Source: Colimorpha sp045640985 (GTDB taxonomy: Bacteria; Bacteroidota; Bacteroidia; Bacteroidales; P3). Taken from it: a DNA stretch of 64,000 nt. The translations under genes and the position numbers were made by a program. This document shows positions 1 through 8,815 of the stretch, piece by piece. The notes below the pieces were generated by a model, which had not been told where the DNA came from, ran no database searches, and saw only the letters and a program-made list of their open reading frames with translations. The stretch lies in the NCBI GenBank assembly GCA_045640985.1, contig JAZUFZ010000048.1:1-64000 (forward strand), in the 5' to 3' direction. Positions within the stretch are counted from its first letter, which is position 1. The number at the start of each line of letters is the position of its first letter.

Positions 1-138
1 TTTTTATCTCCTTTCCTAAGAATAAGAGATAGAAAAAAGATAAACTGGAGATAAAAAGAAGATAGAAGGGAGTTACCACAGAGTGGAGTCCCCGGTAGTG
101 GCGCTTCGACAGCAGCCTCAGCGACCGCTCGCAGGCTG
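1..138. repeat. 11-base-unit repeat element, copy A (cut by window edge)
   Basis: This copy is cut by the left edge of the window. Bases 20-85 read as six consecutive 11-base units, four of them ending in AGAT; AAACTGGAGAT (42-52) and AGAAGGGAGTT (64-74) are examples. They form the right arm of a long inverted repeat whose left arm begins outside the window. Bases 75-138 form a GC-richer extension ending in GCAGGCT that resembles bases 10304-10369 of copy B. The element lies just past the 3' end of the minus-strand barrel gene. Nothing in it looks coding. Confidence 0.75.
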
Positions 139-201
139 GAAGCTATAAATTCCCGGAATAGTTTTAGGAGAAACGCTACATTAATTCCTCCAACGGGTTA
201 T

Positions 202-840
202 TTAGAATTTATATCCTACGGACAGGGAAAGCAGTTTATGGAATTGCCCCATGTTGGAACGGGAGATTCTGTAGGTCCCTGAGCCGCTTTGGCGGGCAAT
301 GGTAAGGAGCGAGGTCTGGAAACGGACGCCTAACCAGAGGTGGTCTGTAGTCTTGTACTGGAAGTCAAGGAGAAAGGGCAGTCGGTCCCATTTGCGGTAG
401 TTATCGCTTTGGATGGGGTCGAAGACGTTGTGGTCCTCTACATGGGATTTGATAAGAATGGCGGGTGCGAACCCTGCGGCGAGACGGAAACTCCCGGCGT
501 TGTAGCCCAGCATGAGGGGTATTTCCACATAGCTGAGGTCTATGGTTCGGTCGATCTGCTTTACGTAGGAGCCTTTTCCGGAATAGTTAAGTTCAACGAT
601 CATACGGAAAGGGTTTCGGGAGTCTTTGCTTAGCGGGAACTGTGTTCCGACGCCTCCCATGAGATGAAACCGGTTATAAGGTCCCGACTGATCGCCGTCG
701 ATCTGGCAGGCGTTGAATCCGATATGGGCGTAAGCGTCGAATCGGTTCTGTGTTTTGCGATGTTGCGCGTAAAGCGGATTCATGGACATCTGGACCATGA
801 AAATGGAAAAGAGAATAAAAGGAATGATTTTTCTTACCAT
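202..840 (-). CDS. Outer-membrane beta-barrel protein (PorT/OMP_b-brl-like)
   Basis: The protein is about 212 residues with an N-terminal signal peptide (hydrophobic stretch, then a likely cut after LYAQ). It then alternates aromatic and polar residues as transmembrane beta strands do, and ends in GYKF with a terminal Phe, the usual barrel closing signal. It looks like the small eight-strand barrel families common in Bacteroidota, some of which (PorT) serve T9SS, but no feature fixes that role. I chose the ATG at 840 rather than one at 864, because it sits in an ATGGTAA overlap with the stop of the upstream TPR gene and leaves a clean signal peptide. The two genes are probably cotranscribed. 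Ligand unknown. Confidence 0.75.
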   Translation of the reverse strand: MVRKIIPFILFSIFMVQMSMNPLYAQHRKTQNRFDAYAHIGFNACQIDGDQSGPYNRFHLMGGVGTQFPLSKDSRNPFRMIVELNYSGKGSYVKQIDRTIDLSYVEIPLMLGYNAGSFRLAAGFAPAILIKSHVEDHNVFDPIQSDNYRKWDRLPFLLDFQYKTTDHLWLGVRFQTSLLTIARQSGSGTYRISRSNMGQFHKLLSLSVGYKF

Positions 841-1988
841 GATATACCTTTTTTTATGAGCCATTCTCTTGCGGGTTTGCTACCGAGTCTGGCGGCTTTC
901 TTGTATGAATTCTGTTCTTTTGCTGAGTTTCCCTGCCGGTGATACATTTCGGCTATGAGACAATAGGTTTCGGGGTCTTTGCGGAGTTCCACGGCCTTCT
1001 GGTAGTAACGGAGGGCCTGTGGATAGTTGTGCTGGTCGCTGTAGGTCTTGGCAGCCCATTTATAGCCGTTGGGGTCGTCGGGTGAGAGTCGGATTGCTTT
1101 TCGGTGGTATGAAAGTGCACGGTCGTATTCGCCCCGGTTGCAATAGATGGTACCGAGCATGTTGAGTGCGTTGGTGTTGGTGCTGTCCATTCCGAGAATG
1201 GTTTCATAGCATGCAATGGCGTTCTGCTCGTCGCCTTTCTGGAGAAATGCCCGTGCGAGGCATCGGTAGAGCTTTACGGATTTCGGGGATATTTTGAGTC
1301 CTTTTCTCAGCTGGCTGATGGCAGATTCGTAATTGTTGCGGAGACAATACATGACTCCGAGGTTATAGTAAGCGTCTGTGTTTGCCGGGTCCAGTTGGGT
1401 GGCTTTCCTGAAATTCTGTATGGCTTCGTTGTCGTTTCCTTTGTTGTAAAGGATGATGCCGGTTGCGTTGTAGGCTCGGGCGTAATCAGGAGCTGTGGCA
1501 ATAGCTTTGTGGGCCCATGAGAGTGCATTGGTATAGTTTTCCATAGTGTTATAGGCAAGTGCTATGGAGGTCATGGCAGAGGCGGAGCCTGGGTTGAGTT
1601 CCACGGCTTTCTGGGCCTTTATCAATGCGGAGTCGTAATCCTGGAGTTCAATCAGACAGGAGGCAAGATGCTCGTATGCATCAGCGAGGGTTGTCTCGTT
1701 TTCTTTGGGTGGGGTGAGGGTGAGCTGCTGGATGCCGGAGAGAAACAGGTCTCGGGCCTCAATAAAATGTTCCCGTTCTTCCAGAATAAATCCGAGCTGG
1801 AGGGTGGCTTCTGCGCTGTCGGGAGCAAATTCATGGGCTTTTCGGAAGTAGGATTCCGAAAGTTCTGTCATGTTAAGCTGCTTTGCGTTCAGCCCCTTTT
1901 CGAGGACAGTCCGGTAGTTTTCCGCCTCCTGGGCGGTCATTATGCAGCTGACAAGCATAATAGATAAAAGTATGAGCGTTTTCTTCAT
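834..1988 (-). CDS. Tetratricopeptide-repeat protein, exported
   Basis: This is a 384-residue protein with an N-terminal hydrophobic export signal. LVSC could be a lipobox, but a signal peptidase I cut after MTAQ is equally plausible. The rest is a run of 34-residue TPR helices, with repeated forms such as YYNLGVMYC and ALNMLGTIYCNRGEYDRA, covering roughly residues 20-380. TPR arrays bind partner proteins; here the site would be periplasmic. Its stop overlaps the start of the barrel-protein gene by seven bases, and priA ends nine bases upstream of it, so the three may share a transcript. No catalytic domain is visible and the binding partner is unknown. Confidence 0.8.
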   Translation of the reverse strand: MKKTLILLSIMLVSCIMTAQEAENYRTVLEKGLNAKQLNMTELSESYFRKAHEFAPDSAEATLQLGFILEEREHFIEARDLFLSGIQQLTLTPPKENETTLADAYEHLASCLIELQDYDSALIKAQKAVELNPGSASAMTSIALAYNTMENYTNALSWAHKAIATAPDYARAYNATGIILYNKGNDNEAIQNFRKATQLDPANTDAYYNLGVMYCLRNNYESAISQLRKGLKISPKSVKLYRCLARAFLQKGDEQNAIACYETILGMDSTNTNALNMLGTIYCNRGEYDRALSYHRKAIRLSPDDPNGYKWAAKTYSDQHNYPQALRYYQKAVELRKDPETYCLIAEMYHRQGNSAKEQNSYKKAARLGSKPAREWLIKKGISW

Positions 1989-1997
1989 ATCGTATTG

Positions 1998-4460
1998 TTA
2001 CTGCGGGTCCACGTCGAAATCAATTCTCAGACGGCTGAATTCTTTGCGTGCGGTGAGGTCGTGGCACATCATCCAGATGTCGCTTTTTGCCTGTGCAATG
2101 GCTTCTCCACGTTCGAATCGGACCATTATATTTTTAATGTATAGCCCGCGCACGCGTTTGACGCTGGGATATTCGGGACCCATTACGCGGTTGCCGAGGC
2201 TGGTTCTCATCTGGGTGGCGAGTGTTGCGGCTGCTTCGTTCAGAATGTTCTCGTCTCCATGTTTCAGTGTGAATGTGATAATTCTGTAGTAGGGTGGGTA
2301 TCGGAATACTCTCCGGTCGGTAATCTGGCCCTTGTACATGCGTTCGTAGTTGTGGTCAATCACATCTCGTATGGCCTGATGATAAGGGTTGAAGGTCTGG
2401 ATGATGACCTTTCCTTGATGACCGTGCCGGCCGGCACGTCCGCTTACCTGGGTCATCTGCTGGAAGCTCCGTTCGTAGCTTCTGAAATCGGGGAAGTTGA
2501 TGAGGTTGTCGGCACTCAGTATTCCAACTACGCTTACATTATCAAAGTCGAGACCTTTGGTCACCATCTGGGTGCCTACCAGTATGTCGATGCGGCGGTC
2601 CTGAAAGTCGTTGAGAATTTCCATATAACGGTTCCTTGAGGATGCTACATCCATATCGAGCCGTGCGATGCTTGCATGAGGAAAGAGTATCTGAAGGTCG
2701 TCTTCTACCCGTTCCGTTCCGAATCCTCTCATAGATATGTGGTGGGAATGGCATTGAGGGCATTCCGAAGGTACTGGGATGCTGTATCCGCAATAGTGGC
2801 AGCGCAGTGTGTTGGTATTTTTGTGATACACCAGTGATACGTCGCAATTTCTGCATTGGGGAACCCAGTGGCAGTCCTCACATTCGAGATGCAGGGAAAA
2901 TCCCCGTCGGTTCTGAAAGAGAATCACCTGTTCCTGATTCTGGAGAGCCTCTTCTATATATTTCAGCAGAAAATTGGAGAAATATCCGTGCATTTCCTTC
3001 CGTTTGTATGCCTCTTTAAGGTCGGCACATAATATTTCGGGCATCTGGATGCCGCCAAACCGGTGAGTCATCTGGCAGTAGCCGTAACGCCCCTGCTGGG
3101 CTGCGAAATAGGTTTCAATGCTTGGGGTTGCAGAACCCAGTACGGCGCGTGCGCCACAGAGTCTTGCCAGATAGAGCGCCCCGTCGCGTCCGTTATAGCG
3201 GGGGGCAGGGTCGTATTGTTTGTAGGAACTGTCGTGTTCTTCGTCAATGATGACCAGTCCCAGATTCACGAATGGCAGGAACATGGCGCTCCGTGCCCCT
3301 AAAAGAATCTTGTATCTCTGTTCCGGGTCTGGGTTCCGGGTCTTGTTCCATACTTCAGCACGTTGGGTGGGACTGAATTTGGAATGATATACCCCCACCT
3401 GATCTCCGAAGAATTTTCGGAGACGGTTGATGATTTGTGCAGTAAGTGCGATTTCGGGTAGGAGGAAGAGTACCTGCTTGCCTGTAGCGATGGTTTTTTG
3501 TATCAGTTTGATATATACTTCTGTTTTTCCGCTGGAGGTTACGCCGTGGAGCAGTGAAATATCGGGAGTGTCGGGCTGGCAGAGATAATCGTATGCGCGC
3601 TGCTGTTCCTCGTTCAGTTCTATAGTGTCGGGTGAAGTTATGCTGTCGTAATGTTCTAACCGTGAGGAAACGCGTTCCTCTACCAGAAGAATCTGGTTTT
3701 TTATAAGGGTGTTCAAGGCTGAGGCCGAAAGGTCGTTTCCTGAGAGCTGCTTTTTCAGTATAGCCTCCTCGCCGCAATGACTCAGCTGCATGAATTTCAG
3801 CATTACGGTGAGCTGTTTCTGGGTACGTGCGCTCTTTTCCAAGCTGTCAAACAGCTCTTTCGCCGCCATATCTTCTTTGTATATCGGGTTCAACAGCAGA
3901 TAGGTTGCCGTCTTGGGTTTGAAACGCTCTTTAATGTCTTCATCCATCACGATGATCTGCTGTTCTATCATGGTGTTGATGATAGGCATGATTTTCTTCA
4001 CACCCAATGCCCGTGATACATCATCCAGTTTCATCACGGAATATTCCGAAAGCAGCGATACTATCTGCATCTGATGCTGTGTGAGGGCGGATAGTTCTCC
4101 GTCGAAGTCGGGATGTATTGTGATGGCGGATTCGCTTGCCAGTTTCAGGGCTGTGGGCAAGGCTATGCTCATAACCTCGCCTATGGTACTCATGTAATAT
4201 TTCGCTATCCATTCCCAGAACTGAAACTGCTGTTCCGTTACGATGGGTTCAGCATCTATGATGGAAAGTATATATTTTGCGGTGAACTGCGGAGCGTTTT
4301 CATGGATGTGTCTGACGAGGGCGGAATATAGTTTCTTAGAGCCAAACTGGACAACGACCCTTTGTCCGACCTTAATATCGTGGTCGTATTCTGCGGGCAC
4401 TCTGTATGTGAAAGTGCCAGGGAGCGGAAGGGGCAATATGACATCAGCGAATTGGGTCAT
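1998..4460 (-). CDS. priA: Primosomal helicase PriA
   Basis: PriA (820 residues) is the DNA helicase that reloads the replisome at stalled forks. An N-terminal DNA-binding domain covers roughly residues 1-250. The Walker A motif GVTSSGKTEVY lies near residue 310 and the Walker B motif IIDEEHDSSY near 405. Between about 523 and 567, four paired cysteine motifs (CEDC, CRNC, CHYC, CPQC) bind two zinc ions, the PriA hallmark. The C-terminal helicase lobe includes VSGRAGRHG. Length is somewhat above the E. coli enzyme, as is usual in Bacteroidota. It is followed after nine bases by the TPR gene and preceded after five by the META lipoprotein gene, suggesting a shared transcript. Confidence 0.97.
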   Translation of the reverse strand: MTQFADVILPLPLPGTFTYRVPAEYDHDIKVGQRVVVQFGSKKLYSALVRHIHENAPQFTAKYILSIIDAEPIVTEQQFQFWEWIAKYYMSTIGEVMSIALPTALKLASESAITIHPDFDGELSALTQHQMQIVSLLSEYSVMKLDDVSRALGVKKIMPIINTMIEQQIIVMDEDIKERFKPKTATYLLLNPIYKEDMAAKELFDSLEKSARTQKQLTVMLKFMQLSHCGEEAILKKQLSGNDLSASALNTLIKNQILLVEERVSSRLEHYDSITSPDTIELNEEQQRAYDYLCQPDTPDISLLHGVTSSGKTEVYIKLIQKTIATGKQVLFLLPEIALTAQIINRLRKFFGDQVGVYHSKFSPTQRAEVWNKTRNPDPEQRYKILLGARSAMFLPFVNLGLVIIDEEHDSSYKQYDPAPRYNGRDGALYLARLCGARAVLGSATPSIETYFAAQQGRYGYCQMTHRFGGIQMPEILCADLKEAYKRKEMHGYFSNFLLKYIEEALQNQEQVILFQNRRGFSLHLECEDCHWVPQCRNCDVSLVYHKNTNTLRCHYCGYSIPVPSECPQCHSHHISMRGFGTERVEDDLQILFPHASIARLDMDVASSRNRYMEILNDFQDRRIDILVGTQMVTKGLDFDNVSVVGILSADNLINFPDFRSYERSFQQMTQVSGRAGRHGHQGKVIIQTFNPYHQAIRDVIDHNYERMYKGQITDRRVFRYPPYYRIITFTLKHGDENILNEAAATLATQMRTSLGNRVMGPEYPSVKRVRGLYIKNIMVRFERGEAIAQAKSDIWMMCHDLTARKEFSRLRIDFDVDPQ

Positions 4461-4465
4461 TCAGT

Positions 4466-4897
4466 TCAGTTCTTTTCAAATACAAGCAGTATTCTTTCGT
4501 TCTGGTATAGGGTTAGTGTGTAACGTGTAAGCTCGTACCGGTTTACTTTCTCCAGCAGTGGCAGGAATTTGTTTTCCAGTGTCATCTGGGCATCGGGACA
4601 CGCCATACGGGTGGAGCCGAGGTCGGTGAAGGAAATGGAAGTATTATCGCATTTGTATTGCCCGAAATAATTGTTGCATCCCGAGAACCCGGAAATCCCT
4701 TTTGCTTCCGGATTGAACTGCAGGATGATTGCTTGTCGGTCGTTGGTATAGTGGATCTCTTTGTTTTGGATTTTCACCAGTTGCCACACTTCATTTCTAT
4801 CAAAACATAACTCCGTGCTGCTTCCGGTCAGTGGGGCAGTATGTCGGCAGCCGGCTAGGCAGGGAAGAAGGATAAGTATCAAAAGTAGTTTTTTCAT
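4466..4897 (-). CDS. META-domain lipoprotein (HslJ-like)
   Basis: A 143-residue lipoprotein: the first 16 residues are a lipid-type signal with a classic LAGC lipobox. The rest is one META domain, the fold of the heat-inducible protein HslJ, recognisable from ISGFSGCNNYFGQY in the middle and the later RMACPD stretch. META proteins are envelope proteins linked to stress or antibiotic tolerance in other bacteria, but no molecular activity is established. The gene sits five bases upstream of priA on the same strand. Function here is unknown beyond envelope location. Confidence 0.85.
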   Translation of the reverse strand: MKKLLLILILLPCLAGCRHTAPLTGSSTELCFDRNEVWQLVKIQNKEIHYTNDRQAIILQFNPEAKGISGFSGCNNYFGQYKCDNTSISFTDLGSTRMACPDAQMTLENKFLPLLEKVNRYELTRYTLTLYQNERILLVFEKN

Positions 4898-4937
4898 ATT
4901 TATAAAGTGTTGATTTATATGGTTTCCGTCTTGTGGA

Positions 4938-5705
4938 TTATATAATATTCAGTTTTACCAGAGCGTTGTAAATACCTTCATTATCAACGTCTGTCGTAAC
5001 ATAGTCGGCATGGTCTTTTACCGTATTATCTGCATTTCCCATGGCCACTCCTATGCCTGCATATTCCAGCATGTCTATATCGTTTCCACCGTCTCCGAAG
5101 GCAATGATTTCCTCCTTTGTGATATGGTAATGCTCCAGCAGGTGTGATATTCCTACCGCCTTATTGCTTCCGTTTTTTACGATGTCTGTGAAAGCGGGAT
5201 GCCATCTGGGTAGGGAACATCCGGGCAGAAGTTCCTGTACTTCTTTATCCATCTCCGGAGGCATTACTCCGATAAATTGAAAGAAATCTTCGTCCAATAT
5301 ACTTTCTTCATCCACAATGGGGGGAAGCTTGAAATCCAATTGCTTGTGGATAGCCAGTGCAATATCGCTCATTCGGTTGCCGAACATCTTGTCTTTAGTG
5401 ATACTCATGGTGACTATCTGGTGGCTTTTGGCATATTCCAGCCATCTCTGTGAGTCGCTTTTAGGTATAGGTGCGCTATAGATGACTTCATTACCCGACC
5501 AGCAGAGTCCTCCGTTCATCGTCACCAGACCATCGAATCTCACGGGCATCTGGGGGATAATCAGTTTCGGCCGTCCCGTGGAGATGAATGTAAGAACACC
5601 ATTTTCGTGAAGTTTCTCGAATGCCGTTATGGTCCCGGGAGAGACCTGGTGGGTTTTGAAACTCAACAATGTGCCGTCTATATCGAAAAAAGCTGCTTTA
5701 ATCAT
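4938..5705 (-). CDS. HAD-superfamily hydrolase, Cof type
   Basis: This 255-residue phosphatase carries the HAD signature FFDIDGTLLSF at residues 6-16, with D8 as nucleophile and D10 as general acid/base, and the C-terminal metal-binding motif GDGGNDIDMLEYAG. An inserted cap domain lies between, making it a Cof-type (class IIB) member. Such enzymes dephosphorylate sugar phosphates, flavin precursors or pyridoxal phosphate; the substrate cannot be read from sequence. Its ATG overlaps the stop of the upstream transporter gene (ATGA), so the two are probably translated together, though no functional link between them is obvious. Confidence 0.9.
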   Translation of the reverse strand: MIKAAFFDIDGTLLSFKTHQVSPGTITAFEKLHENGVLTFISTGRPKLIIPQMPVRFDGLVTMNGGLCWSGNEVIYSAPIPKSDSQRWLEYAKSHQIVTMSITKDKMFGNRMSDIALAIHKQLDFKLPPIVDEESILDEDFFQFIGVMPPEMDKEVQELLPGCSLPRWHPAFTDIVKNGSNKAVGISHLLEHYHITKEEIIAFGDGGNDIDMLEYAGIGVAMGNADNTVKDHADYVTTDVDNEGIYNALVKLNII

Positions 5706-6613
5706 GTCTCTTTTTCGTGGTGTTTGTCGTGAATGTACATCTGGTAACTGTTGAATAGGTTCTGGCAGATGGAATAAATTGCAGGAATGATTGCTGCTAT
5801 TGAAGTGGTCATATATTCAACAGACATCCAGATACCGAAGGAGGTGTTTTTCTGCCCCATAGTCTGGCCTCCCGCAATCTTATCACCCAGTCGGTAGCCG
5901 ATATATTTTCCAAGTCCGAACTGAATGGCACAAAGAATCACACACAATATCGATGCAATTCCAATCAGGTGCCATTCCGGATCGGGAGAGGTAATGATGT
6001 CGTGAAAGGTCTTCCCCAGTACGATGGTAAGCGTAAAAGCCCATACGTATAATGAAGTCCATTTTATTTTACTGATAGCTGCATTAACTTTGGGAAGAAA
6101 ATGCTGCAAAAGCAGTGCTACTATGAATGGAAATACGATTTGCGGGGCTATTCTGCGGAAAATATGCCAGAACGACACCAGAAACGGCATATCTTGCTGC
6201 TTCCCGATAAAGGAAAACAGCACAGGCGCCAGTAGCGCAATCCAAAGGTTGTTTACGATGGTTGCGGTTGTAATCCGTTCCCGATTGGCTCCCAGAGCGC
6301 AGGAAATCACAACCACTGAGGCGGCTACAGGAGTGATGATGGCAATCATCATACCTTCCGAAATTCCCGCGTTCCACCCCAGCATCTTTCCTGCCAGGTA
6401 AATGCCTATCCCCATGACAGCCTGGAACAGGGCTATCCAGAAATCCATCCACGAAAGGTGCATTTTTCTGACATCTACTGCGGTATAGTTCAGAAACAGC
6501 ATCGTAAATACAAGCCCCGGAACAATTACATATAAGTGACCGCAGAAAGGATGAAACAGGAATCCCAGCACGATTGCTACGGGCAGTACTAAACTTCTGA
6601 TATGGTTTTTCAT
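5702..6613 (-). CDS. SBF/BASS-type sodium-coupled transporter
   Basis: This is a 303-residue inner-membrane protein with about nine hydrophobic segments. It shows the SBF (bile acid:sodium symporter) motif around residues 247-259, GGQTMGQKNTSFG, and an earlier ITPVAASVVVISCALG stretch. Relatives carry bile acids, pantoate or other organic anions with sodium, but Bacteroidota members of this branch have no assigned substrate. The end overlaps the HAD gene start by four bases, and the PNP gene lies ten bases upstream. The last 20 residues are a charged, His-rich cytoplasmic tail. Substrate unknown. Confidence 0.8.
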   Translation of the reverse strand: MKNHIRSLVLPVAIVLGFLFHPFCGHLYVIVPGLVFTMLFLNYTAVDVRKMHLSWMDFWIALFQAVMGIGIYLAGKMLGWNAGISEGMMIAIITPVAASVVVISCALGANRERITTATIVNNLWIALLAPVLFSFIGKQQDMPFLVSFWHIFRRIAPQIVFPFIVALLLQHFLPKVNAAISKIKWTSLYVWAFTLTIVLGKTFHDIITSPDPEWHLIGIASILCVILCAIQFGLGKYIGYRLGDKIAGGQTMGQKNTSFGIWMSVEYMTTSIAAIIPAIYSICQNLFNSYQMYIHDKHHEKET

Positions 6614-6623
6614 TCCTGGTCCT

Positions 6624-7454
6624 TTAGGCTCTTCTCAAGATTCTTTCAAATAATTCTGACATCTTTTCTGCTGCGGCATCAGCGGCTTTTACCACATCGT
6701 CTCCGTCGTTTTTCATGCCTTCGTTCAAGTCCTTTGCCTGGTTGGTAATCACGCTCATTCCGAAAATCTCCATGCCGCTGTGGCGGGCTACGATTACTTC
6801 CGGTACGGTGGACATTCCTACGGCATCTCCGCCGATGGTTCTGTAGAATTTATATTCCGAGAGGGTTTCGTATGTCGGACCTGTCCCAGCCACATAAACT
6901 CCTTCTCTCAGGTCAATTCCCATTCCCTGGGCTTCTTCCTGGGCAATCTTATGGATACGGTTGCTATAGATGAGCGTCATGTCTGGAAACCGTGGTCCCA
7001 TCTCTTCAATATTGGGTCCGATCAAAGGATTAGGCATCAGATTGATGTGGTCTTTTATCACCATAAGGTCGCCCACCTTGAAATCCGGGTTTACTCCGCC
7101 TGCGGCATTGCTTACCATCAGCAGCCGGATGCCCAGCCGTGCCATTACTCTTACGGGAAAGGTTACCTCGTTCATCGCATAACCTTCATAAAAATGGAAG
7201 CGTCCTTGCATGGCCACTACGTTTCTGCCTCCGAGAACGCCGCATATCAGATTCCCTTTGTGCCCGATGGCTGTCGGCTGCTTGAAGTTGGGTATTTCTT
7301 TATATGGAATAACGGTGGCCTCGGAGATCCGCTCAACCAGCCTTCCCAGTCCGCTTCCCAGTATGATACCGGTTGCGGTTTCAAAATCAAATCCTTTAAC
7401 CTTTGATTTTATGTATCTGGCAGTTTCGTCAAATTTAATGATTCGTTCGTCCAT
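6624..7454 (-). CDS. punA: Purine nucleoside phosphorylase, class I trimeric type
   Basis: This enzyme splits inosine and guanosine with phosphate to base plus ribose 1-phosphate in purine salvage. The family motifs are GSGLG near the N terminus (phosphate binding), VSNAAGGVNP, GTGPTYET with the base-binding Glu, GMSTVPEVIVARH and SVITNQAKD. These identify the trimeric PNP branch rather than the hexameric DeoD branch. I start it at the ATG at 7454 (276 residues, MDERIIKF), which clears the stop of the upstream DUF151 gene by 16 bases. A start at 7499 would overlap that gene by 29 bases and add an uncharacteristic tail. Confidence 0.94.
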   Translation of the reverse strand: MDERIIKFDETARYIKSKVKGFDFETATGIILGSGLGRLVERISEATVIPYKEIPNFKQPTAIGHKGNLICGVLGGRNVVAMQGRFHFYEGYAMNEVTFPVRVMARLGIRLLMVSNAAGGVNPDFKVGDLMVIKDHINLMPNPLIGPNIEEMGPRFPDMTLIYSNRIHKIAQEEAQGMGIDLREGVYVAGTGPTYETLSEYKFYRTIGGDAVGMSTVPEVIVARHSGMEIFGMSVITNQAKDLNEGMKNDGDDVVKAADAAAEKMSELFERILRRA

Positions 7455-7470
7455 AATGTGTGTTGTCAGT

Positions 7471-8046
7471 TTATTCGTTAGTGGGTTTATTGTTTCCATC
7501 TCCGTAGAGGACGTCTATGAGTTTCTGTATTTCAGCAGCCTCTTCATATTCTTCGCGTTCTTCGGCTACAGCCAGTTGCTGCTGGAGTTCCTCAAGTGTG
7601 GGTTGCTTTGGTGTCTCAATTTGTGAATTTTCCAATGTGTCGGGATCGATGGCGGTCTCTTCAATCACGCTTTCTGCGGCTTCTATGTCGCAGTCGTTCA
7701 TAAGGGCAAGTGCTACAGCATCGCTGGTACGGCTGTCGATATGCTTTTCCAGAAGTCCGTCGGTTATATGGATTGTGGCATAAAATACTCCTTCTTCAAA
7801 CCTGTCGATGGTAACCTTCTTTATTTTCAGGTCGTATATGCGCATAATGTTGCACATGAGGTCCAGCGTGGTAGGCCTTTGAGCCACAGTGCCCTCATGT
7901 GCCAGAATGATAGCCTGAGCTTCATTCTCACCGATGATTATCGGAATCTCCACATTCTTTCCCGGAACCATCAGCATCAGGATATACGAATCGTCCATCG
8001 TAGGACCCTGATTAATGGCTATTGGATATACGGTTTTGTAATTCAT
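7471..8046 (-). CDS. DUF151 bifunctional-nuclease-like protein with UVR motif
   Basis: A 191-residue protein with two parts. Residues 1 to about 135 are a DUF151 domain (seen in DSRTSDAVALAL and the surrounding beta-rich stretch), a fold reported to have DNase and RNase activity in plant and bacterial members. Residues about 150-183 form a helical UvrB/UvrC (UVR) motif, EEREEYEEAAEIQKLI, used elsewhere for protein-protein docking. This two-domain arrangement is common in Bacteroidota. It lies seven bases downstream of rdgB and directly upstream of the PNP gene, in a nucleotide-handling neighbourhood. The biological role is unknown. Confidence 0.85.
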   Translation of the reverse strand: MNYKTVYPIAINQGPTMDDSYILMLMVPGKNVEIPIIIGENEAQAIILAHEGTVAQRPTTLDLMCNIMRIYDLKIKKVTIDRFEEGVFYATIHITDGLLEKHIDSRTSDAVALALMNDCDIEAAESVIEETAIDPDTLENSQIETPKQPTLEELQQQLAVAEEREEYEEAAEIQKLIDVLYGDGNNKPTNE

Positions 8047-8053
8047 AGAATAT

Positions 8054-8656
8054 TCAATGTTGTTTAATATATTCCACCAGAGCCTTTACGGCACGTCCCC
8101 GGTGGCTGATGCTGTTCTTTACTTCAAGCGGCATTTCTGCAAAACTTACTGCAAACCGTTCCGGCATGAAGATCGGGTCGTAGCCGAAACCGTCCTTACC
8201 ATAGCGTCCCGTCAGGATTTCGCCGTCCACCCGGCCTTCGAAATATTTCGGGGCGGCATGACGTTTCGGGTCCGCCTTGTCGGCTTCCAGCAGGCATATT
8301 ACCGTACGGAAACAGGCGTTTCGGTTTTCCTTACCCTCCATTTCTCCCAGCATATTGTTGATGTTATCGTCAAACGAGCAGTGTTCTCCGGCATACCGTG
8401 CGCTATATACGCCCGGACGCCCGTCCAGAGCTTCGACTTCCAGTCCCGTATCGTCGGCAAAACAGCTCATTCCGGTCCGTTCCCATACCCATTCTGCTTT
8501 TTGGAGCGCATTGCCTTCCAGATTATCTGCTGTCTCCGGTATTTCCCCGCTCAGACCCATTTCCTCCAGGCTTTTTATTTCAACGATTCCGTTCAGCATT
8601 TTGCTGACTTCTTGTAGTTTGTGTTTGTTGTTGGTTGCAAAAATAAGTGTTCTCAT
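8054..8656 (-). CDS. rdgB: Non-canonical purine NTP pyrophosphatase RdgB/HAM1
   Basis: RdgB hydrolyses dITP, ITP and XTP to the monophosphate, clearing deaminated purines before they enter DNA. The motifs are FATNNKHKLQEV at the N terminus, FADDTGLEVEALDG in the middle, GKDGFGYDPIF and SHRGRA near the end. I start it at the ATG at 8656 (200 residues). The longer start at 8677 lies inside the promoter -7 element at 8675-8682 and would not be transcribed. It heads a minus-strand run with the DUF151 and PNP genes. Confidence 0.95.
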   Translation of the reverse strand: MRTLIFATNNKHKLQEVSKMLNGIVEIKSLEEMGLSGEIPETADNLEGNALQKAEWVWERTGMSCFADDTGLEVEALDGRPGVYSARYAGEHCSFDDNINNMLGEMEGKENRNACFRTVICLLEADKADPKRHAAPKYFEGRVDGEILTGRYGKDGFGYDPIFMPERFAVSFAEMPLEVKNSISHRGRAVKALVEYIKQH

Positions 8657-8674
8657 GGTTCCTGTTTTCGACTG

Positions 8675-8682
8675 CAAAATTA
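8675..8682 (-). promoter_or_regulatory. Promoter -7 element for rdgB
   Basis: Read on the minus strand this is TAATTTTG, a match to the Bacteroidota -7 consensus TAnnTTTG, followed by CA. No clear -33 TTTG is seen at the expected distance. It rules out the longer upstream start of rdgB. Confidence 0.7.
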
Positions 8683-8722
8683 CGAATATTTTTTTATATT
8701 TCTTTCATTGTTGAAAAAAAAT

Positions 8723-8753
8723 TTTGCCACGTCATTTTATCTGCGTATCTTTG
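8723..8753 (+). promoter_or_regulatory. Promoter for the phosphofructokinase gene
   Basis: TTTG at 8723-8726 and TATCTTTG at 8746-8753 are separated by 19 bases, a full match to the Bacteroidota consensus. Transcription would start near 8759, giving a leader of nearly 60 bases before the ATG at 8816. Confidence 0.85.
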
Positions 8754-8815
8754 CATTCGATTTTCTTGTTGTAAATCATTGAAATAAATCTACATATTAA
8801 TATAAATTACATAAC

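Noticed and set aside
1920..1988. Firm lipoprotein call for the TPR protein from LVSC
   Set aside because: The Cys is followed by IMTAQ, which is also a good signal peptidase I site; the two cannot be told apart here.
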